Below are positions 35,331-44,636 of a DNA stretch of 64,000 nucleotides, piece after piece; the first letter of the stretch is position 1, and each line of letters opens with the position of its first letter. Source of the stretch: Flavobacterium sp. (GTDB taxonomy: Bacteria > Bacteroidota > Bacteroidia > Chitinophagales > Chitinophagaceae); the NCBI GenBank assembly GCA_030053925.1, contig JASGCX010000009.1, positions 1 through 64,000 on the forward strand, given 5' to 3'. The notes under the pieces were generated by a model. It was not told the DNA's origin and did no database searches. It saw only the letters and a program-made list of their open reading frames with translations. A program made the position numbers and the translations under genes.

Positions 35331-36230
35331 ATGAAGCAATTAGTAGCAATTTTAAGTGTTGTATTATTACTGGTAAATGGTGTAGCTGCCCAAAACAAAA
35401 CCGTGGTATTTCAATCAGATTTTGGATTGAAAGATGGTGCTGTATCGGCTATGAAAGGTGTAGCAATGGGTGTAAATAAAGACTTAAAACTCTATGATTT
35501 AACCCACGAAATTCCAGCTTACAATATTTGGGAAGCAGCCTATCGATTAGAACAAACCGTACCTTACTGGCCTGTAGGTACCGTATTTGTTTCGGTGGTA
35601 GATCCTGGTGTTGGTAGCAGCCGAAAGTCGGTAGTAGTAAAAACTAAAACAGGACATTTTATTGTAACACCAGATAATGGTACCTTAACGTTAATAGCCG
35701 AAAGCCTTGGTATTGTTGAGCGCAGAGAAATTGATGAAGCCGTTAATCGTAGAAATGGCTCGCAGCAATCTTATACTTTTCATGGCCGAGATGTATATGC
35801 TTTTACTGCTGCAAAATTGGCTGCAGGTATTATTACAATTGCCCAAGTAGGCAAGTTATTACCAACTAATGAAGTAGTAAAAATTTCGTACCAAAAAGCC
35901 GCTTTTGAAGGTGATAAATTAAAAGGCAATATTTCAATTTTAGATGTACAGTATGGCAATGTTTGGACCAATATTACTGCTGATTTATTCAAGAAAATGA
36001 ATGTTAGCTATGGTACAAAACTTTGGGTAAAAATTTATCACAACGGCATCATTGTATTCTCGCAACATGCACCATACGAAGCTACTTTTAGTGCTGTGCC
36101 TGTGGGTAAACCATTATTGTATTTTAATAGCTTAATGCAAGTATCAGTAGCACTTAATCAAGAAAGTTTGGCAGGTAATTATCATATAGGTAGTGGCAGC
36201 GAATGGAGTATTGAAATTTTGAAAATGTAG
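35331..36230 (+). CDS. SAM hydroxide adenosyltransferase (DUF62), secreted
   Basis: This 299-aa protein belongs to the SAM-dependent hydroxide adenosyltransferase family, which splits S-adenosyl-L-methionine into adenosine and methionine. The catalytic triad typical of the family is visible: Asp91 and Arg98 in VDPGVGSSRKS, and His151 in FHGRDVY. FQSDFG at about 27-32 and TPDNGTL at 113-119 complete the active site. It has a signal peptide (about 1-20, GVAA-Q), so it acts outside the cytoplasm, which is odd for a SAM-consuming enzyme. It follows the receptor gene but has a terminator in front. Confidence 0.88.
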   Translation: MKQLVAILSVVLLLVNGVAAQNKTVVFQSDFGLKDGAVSAMKGVAMGVNKDLKLYDLTHEIPAYNIWEAAYRLEQTVPYWPVGTVFVSVVDPGVGSSRKSVVVKTKTGHFIVTPDNGTLTLIAESLGIVERREIDEAVNRRNGSQQSYTFHGRDVYAFTAAKLAAGIITIAQVGKLLPTNEVVKISYQKAAFEGDKLKGNISILDVQYGNVWTNITADLFKKMNVSYGTKLWVKIYHNGIIVFSQHAPYEATFSAVPVGKPLLYFNSLMQVSVALNQESLAGNYHIGSGSEWSIEILKM

Positions 36231-36260
36231 CAATAAGGCTAAAATATTTTTCTTTGTTTG

Positions 36261-36292
36261 AAAGCAGCTATCTTTTGAAAGCTGCTTTTTTG
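36261..36292 (+). terminator. Rho-independent terminator
   Basis: Hairpin AAAGCAGC / GCTGCTTT with a 12-nt loop, followed by a T run. It lies 30 bp after the SAM hydroxide adenosyltransferase stop. Confidence 0.75.
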
Positions 36293-36355
36293 TTAAGTAA
36301 AACTTATTTTGTGCATAAACAGATACTTTATTTAACATAGTACCATTGTAAATAT

Positions 36356-36363
36356 TATATTTG
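36356..36363 (+). promoter_or_regulatory. Candidate Bacteroidota -7 box
   Basis: TATATTTG matches the Bacteroidota consensus TAnnTTTG exactly and lies 31 bp before the DUF4407 ATG. No clean -33 TTG box at the ideal distance is visible, so this remains tentative. Confidence 0.35.
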
Positions 36364-36394
36364 TAGCAATAAAAATCGCCAACCACCCATTTTT

Positions 36395-37492
36395 ATGCGC
36401 AAATTCTTATTATTCCTATCAAAAACCGATACTTCTGTAATTGAAAAATGTAGCGAAGCCACCAAAAATATTCAAGCATCTTTAGGCTTTTTTGTATTGC
36501 TAACAGGTGTTTTGGCTTTTATTTCGGGAAGTTTGGCCGTATCTAATATGTTTATTAATGCCAATGCAATAACTGGCAAGCCACAAATGGCATTTGTTGG
36601 TTGGCTGTTTTCTAGCATCATAGGTTTGGTGTATGCAACCTTAATAATGGCTATTGATAGAGAAATTGTAGCAGCTTCAACTAAGTGGGCTGTTGTACTG
36701 AGAATTCCTTTGGCTATCATCATCAGTTTGGTAATTTCAGTACCAATAGAATTACAATTGTTTGATGCAAGAATTACTAAGCGATTGGTAGAAAATATGC
36801 GTATTGAAAACCAGCAATTAGCCGAGAAAGTACACCAAAAAATGGTGCCTTTTGAAAGCCGTAGAGATACTTTACAGAAAATAAAAAATGCTGCATTAAG
36901 AGATCGTACCAATTGGAGCAACATTATGGATATAGAAGTAGTGGGCACATTACGTGATGGTAAACAACGCCCTGCTGGTAAAGGCAATGCCTATAATTCT
37001 GCCAAAAATAATAAGGATGAAGCCAACATTTTAATCAATAGAACCGATAGTGAATTGGTAAAAGTTCAGCAGCAAATTTGGGGGCTACAATCACAAACAG
37101 ATTCTACTGTAAAGGTGGATAGAATTGACCAATCGTACGATTTACTATCTAAATATACAGCCTTGCAGGAAGTAAAAGCGACCGATAAAACAGGGGCTGC
37201 CGGCACAATGAGTTTGGGTATAACATTGTTGTTTTTATTGTTTGAACTCATTCCTTCCATCATGAAATTATTACTGCCAAAAACTGAATATGATATCTTA
37301 ATAGACATCAGACGAAACCTAAACATTAACACGGCCAATAAAATATTTACCCAAGCCAATACAGAATACAATGGTTTAAATATTGATGCCATTACTGCAA
37401 GAAATCCAGTAATTATTAGCAAAGTGTTTCAATCGCAAGGCGATGTGATTTTAGAAGATTTGGCAAAAGAAAATAAAGCAACAACAGTGTAG
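36395..37492 (+). CDS. DUF4407 membrane protein
   Basis: This 365-aa protein has two closely spaced N-terminal transmembrane pairs (about residues 28-60 and 68-135), a long coiled-coil periplasmic or cytoplasmic loop (about 135-260), and a further membrane segment at about 266-290. The motif ATLIMAIDREIV is characteristic of DUF4407. It is widespread in Bacteroidota. Function unknown; possibly a membrane scaffold. Confidence 0.82.
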   Translation: MRKFLLFLSKTDTSVIEKCSEATKNIQASLGFFVLLTGVLAFISGSLAVSNMFINANAITGKPQMAFVGWLFSSIIGLVYATLIMAIDREIVAASTKWAVVLRIPLAIIISLVISVPIELQLFDARITKRLVENMRIENQQLAEKVHQKMVPFESRRDTLQKIKNAALRDRTNWSNIMDIEVVGTLRDGKQRPAGKGNAYNSAKNNKDEANILINRTDSELVKVQQQIWGLQSQTDSTVKVDRIDQSYDLLSKYTALQEVKATDKTGAAGTMSLGITLLFLLFELIPSIMKLLLPKTEYDILIDIRRNLNINTANKIFTQANTEYNGLNIDAITARNPVIISKVFQSQGDVILEDLAKENKATTV

Positions 37493-37576
37493 TATTCTTT
37501 ATTTCGTGCATCATTCTGTTTAAATAATCAATCTTATCGTAAGTCTATCGTTATCATTGCATAAAATTGAGTATTT

Positions 37577-40500
37577 CTGCGCAGAGTTATTACCATATTG
37601 CTAGGTTGTTGTTGTGTTTGGGTAAATGTACAGGCTCAATTATCTAACATTACCACCAAAAAAATTGCCGCTAAAGGCGTGGTTAAAGTTGATAGCAAAA
37701 CCATAGTGCCAAACTCGGTTAGCATCAACAATATAGATACTTCTTTTTACACTATCAACCCTGCAAAAGGTGAGTTGATTTGGCGCAAAAACTTAGCAGT
37801 TGATAGTGTAACAATTACCTACAGAACATTGTCTCTTGCTTTTAATAGTACCGCAAGCAGGTTTAACTATGATAGTGTAAAAAATAATTTTTTAGCACCA
37901 CAACCTTTTGTATTTAACAGAAATAATCAGCAAAAAAATGGCAATGGATTGTTCGATTTTGGTACCATAAACTACAATGGTAGTTTTGGCCGAAGCTTAA
38001 GTTTTGGCAACAATCAAGATGCCGTTTTTAACTCACAATTAAACTTGCAAATAAGTGGTTTTATTGGCGATAGCATACAAATTTCGGCTGCTATTACCGA
38101 CAATAATATTCCTATTCAGCCCGATGGTACAACGCAGCAACTGAACGAGTTTGACCGCATTTTGCTACAATTTAAAAAGCGTGATTGGGAACTAAATTTA
38201 GGCGATATTGACATTAGGCAAACCAATGCTTATTACCTTAATTTTTACAAACGATTACAAGGCGTATCATTTGCGCAAGCCAATAAAATAGGCAAGCAAG
38301 GCACCAACAAATTGCTAGTAAGTGGCGCTATTGCAAAGGGTAAATTTACACGTAATATTTTTCAAGGGCAAGAAGGCAACCAAGGGCCTTACAGGCTTAC
38401 AGGTGCTAACAACGAATTGTATTTTGTGGTTTTGGCAAATACAGAACGCATATTTATTGATGGTGAATTAATGCAGCGTGGCGAAGACCAAGATTATATT
38501 ATCAATTACAACACCGCTGAAATTACATTTACGCCCAAGCGAATGATTACCAAAGACAAGCGTATTCAGATAGAGTTTGAGTACGCTGATAGAAACTTTT
38601 TAAACTCGCTTGTTTATGCCAATGATGAGTTTGAATGGCATAATAAACTAAAGGTAAATATTGGTGTGTATAGCAATAGCGATGCTAAAAGTTCGCCTAT
38701 AAATCAAACACTTAAAAATTCACAAAAACAGTTTTTAGCAAACCTTGGCGACAGTATTCAAAATGCGTTTTATCCCGTAGCAGATACCGATACTTTTTCT
38801 GCTTCTAAAATTTTATATGCACGCATCAAACTCAGTAATAGCAACGATTCTATCTATTATTATTCTACCAATAAAGACAGTGCTAAATACAGTTTAAACT
38901 TTGTAGAAGTTGGAGCTAATAAAGGCAATTATATACCATTGCTTAACAGTATTAATGGTAAAGTGTATCAATACATAACACCTATAAATGGCGTGCCACA
39001 AGGCAATTATGAACCAGCCACATTTTTAGTAACACCTAAAAAACAACAGTTAATCAACTTGTCTACTCAGTATCAATTTAATGATAAAACGGTTTTAAAA
39101 ACCGATATGGCTTTAAGTAATTACGACGTAAATACGTACTCGCAAAAAGATAAAGCTAACAATACCGGCTATGCCACAAAGTTTCAACTTGAACGAAAAA
39201 GTTTATGGCATTTTACCAACAAAAAAGTACAGCTAAATACCAAACTTGGTTACGAATACAACGATGCGAACTTTAAACCACTTGAGCGATTAAGAGCCGT
39301 AGAATTTACCAGAGATTGGGGCTTGAATTTATTAAATAATACTACATCAGAAAGTTTGCCAACGGCTATAATAGAAATAAAAGACGATAGTAGCAATACG
39401 CTACAATACACAGCCGCAGGCTATTTTAGAGGCGATGGCTACAGCGGTTTTAGGCAATCATTATTACATCATCATAACATTAAAGGCTGGCAAATTGCTA
39501 GTAGTTTAAACTTAACTAATAGTAATGCTGCGCTAACAAAAGGCTACTTTTTAAAACCAAGTATTACAGTAAATAAGCTGTTGCCTAGGTTTAAAAATTT
39601 TGAAATAGGTGCCGGCTATGCACTAGAACATAATTTGCAAAAAAGCAGTACCGCCGACACTGTAAATACCCTGAGCTTTGCTTTTGAAACCATAACTGCA
39701 TTTGTAAAAAGTAATCAACAAAAAGATAATCGTTGGACGATTTCGTACAATACTCGAAGTAACAAAATGCCCTATAATCAAATTTTATTAGCTACCGACA
39801 GAAGCCATAATTACAATTTTCTAGTAGAACTTTTACAAAATAAAAAACACCAAGTAAGAGGTAACATTACTTACAGACAATTGCAAGTAGTAAATGAAAA
39901 AATCACCAATTTGAAAGCAGATAATAGTTTGCTTGCTAGGGTAGAATATGTGATTAATGAATGGAACGGCTTAGTAACTGGTAATGCTTTATATGAAATT
40001 GGTGCTGGTCAAGAACAGAAAAAAGACTTCTCTTACATAGAAGTACAAGCCGGTAGAGGCCAATACACATGGAACGATTATAACGCAGATAGTATTCAAC
40101 AATTGAATGAATTTGAACTTGCACAGTTTCAAGATCAGGCAAAGTTTATACGCATATTTACCCCAACCAATGTGTTTGTAAAAGCCAATTACACACAGTT
40201 TAATTATAGCTTATTACTTAGCCCAAGAGCTTTGGCTAATAAAATTAATAATAAGCATTTTAAAAATATCATTACGCGTTTTAGTGTTCAATCTGCCCTG
40301 CAAACTGGCAAAAAAATATTAGCGCAAGGTAATCCTGAATTTAATCCTTTTACTGGTAAAATTGCAGATACTGCTTTAATTAGTTTGTTACAAGTGATAA
40401 GTAATACCTTATCGTTTAATCGCTTTAGCAGCAGTTGGGGTGTTGATATAAGCAATGTGTCTAATTTCTCAAAAAGCCTTTTAACATACGGTTTTGAAAG

Positions 40501-41032
40501 CCGCCAACTAAATGAATGGTCATTTAGAGGTAGGGTAAATATTAAACGTAGCTACACATTTGAAATACTACAAAAAGTAGGTACCAATAATTTGCTAACG
40601 CCCAATTTTAACAATAGAAACTATGCATTAAATGCAGTGAGTAGCGAGCCAAAATTTACTTATATCAATGGCACTAAGTATCGTGTACAAACAAGCTATC
40701 AGTATTCGCAAAAAACGAATAGTATTTTATATGGCGGTGAAAAATCTGTTACACACTCGCTAAATATAGAAGGCAAATACAATGCTGTGCAAAACACAAG
40801 TTTTACAGCCAAATTCACCTACAGTAATATCTCATATACAGGTGCTACCAATACTACTGTTAGTTACATTATGCTTGATGGATTGCTACCGGGTAAAAAT
40901 TATTTATGGAATATTGAATTTACCAAACGCCTAATAAACAACCTAGAAATAAGCTTTAGCTACGAGGGTAGAAAGCCTGGTGAAACACGTACTATCAATA
41001 TTGGCCGAGCATCAATAAGAGCACTTTTATAA
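37577..41032 (+). CDS. Very large outer-membrane beta-barrel protein, SprA-reminiscent
   Basis: About 1150 aa, secreted and outer-membrane. The repeated module GPYRLTGANNELYFVVLANTE (in part) followed by ERIFIDGELMQRGEDQDYII and AEITFTPKRMITKDKRIQIEFEY closely resembles modules of the gliding/T9SS translocon protein SprA, but the protein is under half of SprA's length. The rest is beta-strand-rich barrel sequence. A normal signal peptide (RRVITILLGCCCVWVNVQA) needs residues upstream of the first TTG (37598). The only in-frame candidate is CTG at 37577, right after an in-frame TGA. The start is therefore uncertain. The stop abuts the convergent gene's stop. Confidence 0.75.
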   Translation: MRRVITILLGCCCVWVNVQAQLSNITTKKIAAKGVVKVDSKTIVPNSVSINNIDTSFYTINPAKGELIWRKNLAVDSVTITYRTLSLAFNSTASRFNYDSVKNNFLAPQPFVFNRNNQQKNGNGLFDFGTINYNGSFGRSLSFGNNQDAVFNSQLNLQISGFIGDSIQISAAITDNNIPIQPDGTTQQLNEFDRILLQFKKRDWELNLGDIDIRQTNAYYLNFYKRLQGVSFAQANKIGKQGTNKLLVSGAIAKGKFTRNIFQGQEGNQGPYRLTGANNELYFVVLANTERIFIDGELMQRGEDQDYIINYNTAEITFTPKRMITKDKRIQIEFEYADRNFLNSLVYANDEFEWHNKLKVNIGVYSNSDAKSSPINQTLKNSQKQFLANLGDSIQNAFYPVADTDTFSASKILYARIKLSNSNDSIYYYSTNKDSAKYSLNFVEVGANKGNYIPLLNSINGKVYQYITPINGVPQGNYEPATFLVTPKKQQLINLSTQYQFNDKTVLKTDMALSNYDVNTYSQKDKANNTGYATKFQLERKSLWHFTNKKVQLNTKLGYEYNDANFKPLERLRAVEFTRDWGLNLLNNTTSESLPTAIIEIKDDSSNTLQYTAAGYFRGDGYSGFRQSLLHHHNIKGWQIASSLNLTNSNAALTKGYFLKPSITVNKLLPRFKNFEIGAGYALEHNLQKSSTADTVNTLSFAFETITAFVKSNQQKDNRWTISYNTRSNKMPYNQILLATDRSHNYNFLVELLQNKKHQVRGNITYRQLQVVNEKITNLKADNSLLARVEYVINEWNGLVTGNALYEIGAGQEQKKDFSYIEVQAGRGQYTWNDYNADSIQQLNEFELAQFQDQAKFIRIFTPTNVFVKANYTQFNYSLLLSPRALANKINNKHFKNIITRFSVQSALQTGKKILAQGNPEFNPFTGKIADTALISLLQVISNTLSFNRFSSSWGVDISNVSNFSKSLLTYGFESRQLNEWSFRGRVNIKRSYTFEILQKVGTNNLLTPNFNNRNYALNAVSSEPKFTYINGTKYRVQTSYQYSQKTNSILYGGEKSVTHSLNIEGKYNAVQNTSFTAKFTYSNISYTGATNTTVSYIMLDGLLPGKNYLWNIEFTKRLINNLEISFSYEGRKPGETRTINIGRASIRALL

Positions 41033-42169
41033 TTATTTTTTTGGTGGTGCTTGATACTCTAAAACTACTTTAGCGTTCTTTTTACTGTCCGATGTAATAT
41101 ATACTTCATAACGTGTTTTACCTGCTGTAATTACCATCAATGCAGTGTTTGGTGGTGTATCACCTAAGTTTTCAGCTACTGTAATTAGCTCGTATGTTGG
41201 GTTTTGCTCGTCTAAATAAACAGTAAGCGTAAGTGGGCGTGTATCTAATCTGCCTCTATTTATAAGCACTTGGTTATTATGGTAAACCGTAATGGTATCA
41301 TTGTCTACCTGACCATTATCGTAGAAATCAATTCTTACTTCTTGCTGGTCTACAATCAAGGTTTTTTGTAAATTATTCTCTCTTTCTAACAATATTTTAG
41401 GCACTTTAGCAGTAGGTGCTATTTTATTGGGTAGAGGTATTGTTGGCACCAATACTTTAGGCTTTATTACTGTATCTAATGTGGCAGGCATTGTTGGCGA
41501 TGGTGCTTTTGGGGCATCATTTTTAGTAATTACAAAACCTTCGGCACCAGGTTTTATTTTAGGTAAAACACTGCTATTTGTTAATGGTTTTTGATTTGGT
41601 GTAACTGGCTTTGCAGGTGTTACAGGCTTTTTTGTAGGTATTTCAGGCACTTTTTTTTCTAAAGCCGCCCGTTCTTTTTTAGTCAATAAAAATGGTTCTT
41701 TTTCAAATTCGGTAGTGGTTACTTTTTCAAGAAATACTGTACCAGAACCGCAGTCGTTATTTTTTTCGCCTATGCTTGTAAAAGTACCTGTTAAGGTTTC
41801 TTTACCATTTATTTTTTTGAAATCAAAATAGCATGTCATTAAACAAGGGGAGGTATTGTTAGAAATTTTTAGCTCCAACATTTTTACCTCTTTTATAATG
41901 AGATTTTTTGTTTTTTCAGTGTAAATGCCTTGCATGGCAGTTTTGCCATAAAAAACGGTTGTTTTATAAGAATAAGTAACGCCTTCAATACTATTGTTAG
42001 ATTTATTATCAATTTGTATCTCGTATTTATACTTATCTTCCGTGGGTTTGCCTCTGTATATATCAAAATCTTTCTGAATAAAATAACCACGCCAAATACC
42101 TGTAAGGCTTTGTGCTTTACCAAAAATAACTGACAGTAAAACAATGAATGAAGTAAACGTTAATCTCAT
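41033..42169 (-). CDS. Secreted hypothetical protein with Pro/Lys-rich linker
   Basis: This 378-aa protein has a signal peptide (about 1-19, FGKAQ). An N-terminal beta-rich domain (about 20-155) begins LTGIWRGYF, a lipocalin-like or glycan-binding-like opening. A Pro/Lys/Thr-rich linker covers about 160-260, and a C-terminal beta-rich domain (about 262-378) contains VRIDFYDNGQVDNDTITVYH. That C-terminal block recurs in many Bacteroidota secreted proteins. It converges with the giant barrel gene, the two stops being adjacent with no gap. Function unknown. Confidence 0.7.
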   Translation of the reverse strand: MRLTFTSFIVLLSVIFGKAQSLTGIWRGYFIQKDFDIYRGKPTEDKYKYEIQIDNKSNNSIEGVTYSYKTTVFYGKTAMQGIYTEKTKNLIIKEVKMLELKISNNTSPCLMTCYFDFKKINGKETLTGTFTSIGEKNNDCGSGTVFLEKVTTTEFEKEPFLLTKKERAALEKKVPEIPTKKPVTPAKPVTPNQKPLTNSSVLPKIKPGAEGFVITKNDAPKAPSPTMPATLDTVIKPKVLVPTIPLPNKIAPTAKVPKILLERENNLQKTLIVDQQEVRIDFYDNGQVDNDTITVYHNNQVLINRGRLDTRPLTLTVYLDEQNPTYELITVAENLGDTPPNTALMVITAGKTRYEVYITSDSKKNAKVVLEYQAPPKK

Positions 42170-42301
42170 ATTATTATTTAATTGTGCAAATTACACATCG
42201 CTTATACTAAAGAAGCGTTAAAGGTTGTTGAAACACTAAAAAGTAAGGATAATTGGGAAATAATCGCACATTTTTTTTAGTTATACATGTATTTTAAACC
42301 A

Positions 42302-42718
42302 TCAAATGGTATATTGTCTTAAAAAATCTTCTGCATTAAGTACTGGAATTTCAGAAAAGTGAAAGTCGCTTTGGTTTTGAGTAACTATGCAACCGCAGTT
42401 TGCATTTAGTGCCGCATAATATTCCAATCCATCCTCAAAGTCAAGAATTTGTTGATTATTAGATACTTTCAATACATCACTTTGCTTGTTTTCGGCAACT
42501 TGAATTTTTTCTGCCAATAATGCTAATTTCTTTTTTGCCAAAACAGCACCATTTTTTTTACAAGAAAAATAAAATGCAATGGCAAAACAAATAGGTGAGG
42601 TGTATAGCTGAAATTTTGGATTATCGGCAAGGCTTAAAACCCTAGCTGCATAGCTAAATGCAGGGTATTCTTTGTTTAAAACCGTTACTAAAATATTCGC
42701 ATCAAGAAATACCTTCAT
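42302..42718 (-). CDS. PIN-domain toxin (ribonuclease)
   Basis: This 138-aa protein has a PIN-fold layout: MKVFLDANILV at the N-terminus (Asp6), a central acidic stretch and ILDFEDGLEYYAALNANC (in part), followed by VTQNQSDF, together providing the acidic metal-binding cluster. PIN toxins cleave RNA, often tRNA or mRNA. It lies three bases downstream of an antitoxin gene, the standard order. It is probably a VapC-like toxin; target unknown. Confidence 0.85.
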   Translation of the reverse strand: MKVFLDANILVTVLNKEYPAFSYAARVLSLADNPKFQLYTSPICFAIAFYFSCKKNGAVLAKKKLALLAEKIQVAENKQSDVLKVSNNQQILDFEDGLEYYAALNANCGCIVTQNQSDFHFSEIPVLNAEDFLRQYTI

Positions 42719-42721
42719 CGC

Positions 42722-42979
42722 CTACTTTCTTGATTGATAAAATTCGTCTTTTAATTTCTTGCTGTTTTTGCGTTGTGAAACGTATTCTGCAGGCCCTTCG
42801 GCAGCAATATTTATCCAATCAGAAACTGGTAAATCTTCTAATGAAGTGTAATTGTTTTTGGTAAGCTTACTGTATAAAAACTCTGTAAGCCTCGATAGGC
42901 TTATGTTTTGGCTATCGGCAAAGCGTTTTGCTTTTGCAATTACATTTTCATCAAAGCTTAAAGTAATTTTAGCATCCAT
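42722..42979 (-). CDS. DUF6364-type antitoxin (ribbon-helix-helix-like)
   Basis: This 85-aa protein begins with a short strand (ITLSFDENVIAKAKRFADS) followed by helix-turn-helix-like sequence, as in ribbon-helix-helix antitoxins, and ends in a basic, disordered tail that typically wraps the PIN toxin. It is the upstream partner of the PIN gene and probably autoregulates the operon. Confidence 0.8.
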   Translation of the reverse strand: MDAKITLSFDENVIAKAKRFADSQNISLSRLTEFLYSKLTKNNYTSLEDLPVSDWINIAAEGPAEYVSQRKNSKKLKDEFYQSRK

Positions 42980-43030
42980 GGCATTTATTTTTATACCACA
43001 AAAGTATAAATTTTACACGTGAAAATAAAA

Positions 43031-43762
43031 TTAAAAATTTAGTTGCCTTTTATATTTCTGAACAGCATTTTCGTAACCCATATAAAGGGCATCGCAAACT
43101 AGGGCATGGCCAATGCTTACTTCATCTAGCCAAGGTATTGTTTTTGCAAAATATTGTAAATTATGTAAGTCTAAATCATGACCAGCATTTAAACCTAAGC
43201 CTAATTCTTTGGCTTTTAATGCAGCCGCTAAGTATGGTGCTACTACCAATTGTTTATTATCTATTGTTAATTCTTGGTAGCCTTTTGCGTAGCTTTCTGT
43301 GTACAGTTCAATTCTGTCTGTACCAGTTTGCGCAGCACCTTCAACCATTTCTATAATTGGGTCTACAAAAATGGATACTCTAATACCAGCATTTTTAAAA
43401 ACACTTACAATATTTATCAAATAATCTTTGTGTACAATTGTGTTCCAACCATGATTACTCGTTATTTGCCCCATTGCATCGGGTACAAGCGTTACTTGAT
43501 GTGGCTTTACCGCTAGTACTAGGTCAATAAATTTTTGCTCTGTAGGGTTGCCTTCTATATTAAATTCTGTAGTAATTATTGGCATGATGTCGTAAACATC
43601 TTGGTACGTAATATGTCGTTCATCTGGCCTAGGATGTACGGTTACGCCATCGGCCCCAAATTGCTGTGCATCAATAGCAGCTTGCTTTACATTAGGATTG
43701 TTACCGCCACGGCTGTTACGTATTGTGGCAAATTTGTTGATATTTACACTCAGCTTCGTCAT
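43031..43762 (-). CDS. pdxJ: Pyridoxine 5'-phosphate synthase PdxJ
   Basis: This 243-aa TIM-barrel enzyme makes pyridoxine 5'-phosphate from deoxyxylulose 5-phosphate and 1-amino-acetone 3-phosphate in the DXP-dependent vitamin B6 pathway. Full PdxJ signatures are present: LSVNINKFATIRNSRGG, GVTVHPRPDERHI, LNAGHDL and EVSIGHALVCDAL. Length is as expected. It is divergent from the Uma2 gene with 48 bp between them. Confidence 0.95.
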   Translation of the reverse strand: MTKLSVNINKFATIRNSRGGNNPNVKQAAIDAQQFGADGVTVHPRPDERHITYQDVYDIMPIITTEFNIEGNPTEQKFIDLVLAVKPHQVTLVPDAMGQITSNHGWNTIVHKDYLINIVSVFKNAGIRVSIFVDPIIEMVEGAAQTGTDRIELYTESYAKGYQELTIDNKQLVVAPYLAAALKAKELGLGLNAGHDLDLHNLQYFAKTIPWLDEVSIGHALVCDALYMGYENAVQKYKRQLNF

Positions 43763-43810
43763 GTTGCAAAATTATTGGCATTAAGTTGTAATTTTGATGA
43801 AAAGAATTTT

Positions 43811-44458
43811 ATGGAAGCGGTTTTAAATGCCATCATCAAATCGCATAAGCTACCACAATACATTAGTGAATTACAGCAAGTGCTTAAAAAAGAGAAGCAA
43901 CATCGCATTCAATTTTACAATAGCATTTCAGAAGATGATAAGGCTGAATATATTAATGGCGAAATTATTTTACATTCACCAGTAATGCTAAGGCATAATC
44001 TTGCAACATCTTTTATGTCAAGAGTATTTTCTACTTATGCCGACTTAAAAGATTTAGGCATCATTGGAATTGAAAAATGCATGATAGAATTAAGCCGTAA
44101 TAGTTACGAGCCAGATATTGTTTTTTGGAAAAATGATAAAGCTGAAAAGTTTACTGCACAGCAAAAAATATTTCCCGTACCAGATTTTATTATCGAAGTG
44201 TTATCAGATTCAACCGAAAAAAACGATAGGGGAATTAAATTTGAAGATTATGCCTTACATTGCGTAAAAGAATATTGGATTGTAGACCCAATAAAGGAAA
44301 CAATAGAACAATACTTATTACAAAATGGAGTTTTTGAGCTTGAACTTAAAAGTAAAGAAGGGTATATTAACTGCCAGGTATTAAAAGGGTTGGCATTTTA
44401 TATACCTGCGGCCTTTAATAAAAAAGATAATGTAGAACTACAGAAGTCTATTATTTAA
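43811..44458 (+). CDS. Uma2-family (DUF820) PD-(D/E)xK nuclease-like protein
   Basis: This 215-aa protein contains the Uma2 block EYINGEIILHSPVMLRHNL (in part), then YEPDIVFWKNDK, PVPDFIIEVLSDSTEKNDR and KEYWIVDPI, which fit the PD-(D/E)xK nuclease core (PD then IEV). Its biological role is unclear. The ATG at 43811 is preferred; the long upstream frame is antisense to pdxJ. These proteins are common in cyanobacteria and Bacteroidota and are sometimes transferred. Confidence 0.8.
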   Translation: MEAVLNAIIKSHKLPQYISELQQVLKKEKQHRIQFYNSISEDDKAEYINGEIILHSPVMLRHNLATSFMSRVFSTYADLKDLGIIGIEKCMIELSRNSYEPDIVFWKNDKAEKFTAQQKIFPVPDFIIEVLSDSTEKNDRGIKFEDYALHCVKEYWIVDPIKETIEQYLLQNGVFELELKSKEGYINCQVLKGLAFYIPAAFNKKDNVELQKSII

Positions 44459-44489
44459 CTCAATAATTTTCTTGCTTATCAAACCAAAA

Positions 44490-44551
44490 TTTCCTGCGCA
44501 ACAAATTTATTTTCATCCGCATGAAATTATCATTTCCTGCGCAGCAAATTT
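44490..44551. repeat. Direct repeat pair TTTCCTGCGCARCAAATTT
   Basis: Two 19-bp copies (44490-44508 and 44533-44551) differ at one base, in the 178-bp gap before the UbiD-family gene. No gene is visible there. Confidence 0.6.
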
Positions 44552-44636
44552 TAAACCCTACTTAATAACCATTTTATAATCTACACGGTTTAGCTTTGAT
44601 GCACAACCTTTTGTCTTAAAAACTGTTAATTAATAT

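Noticed and set aside
36472-36987. 171-codon minus-strand ORF antisense to DUF4407
   Set aside because: A shadow of the real gene with no family features.
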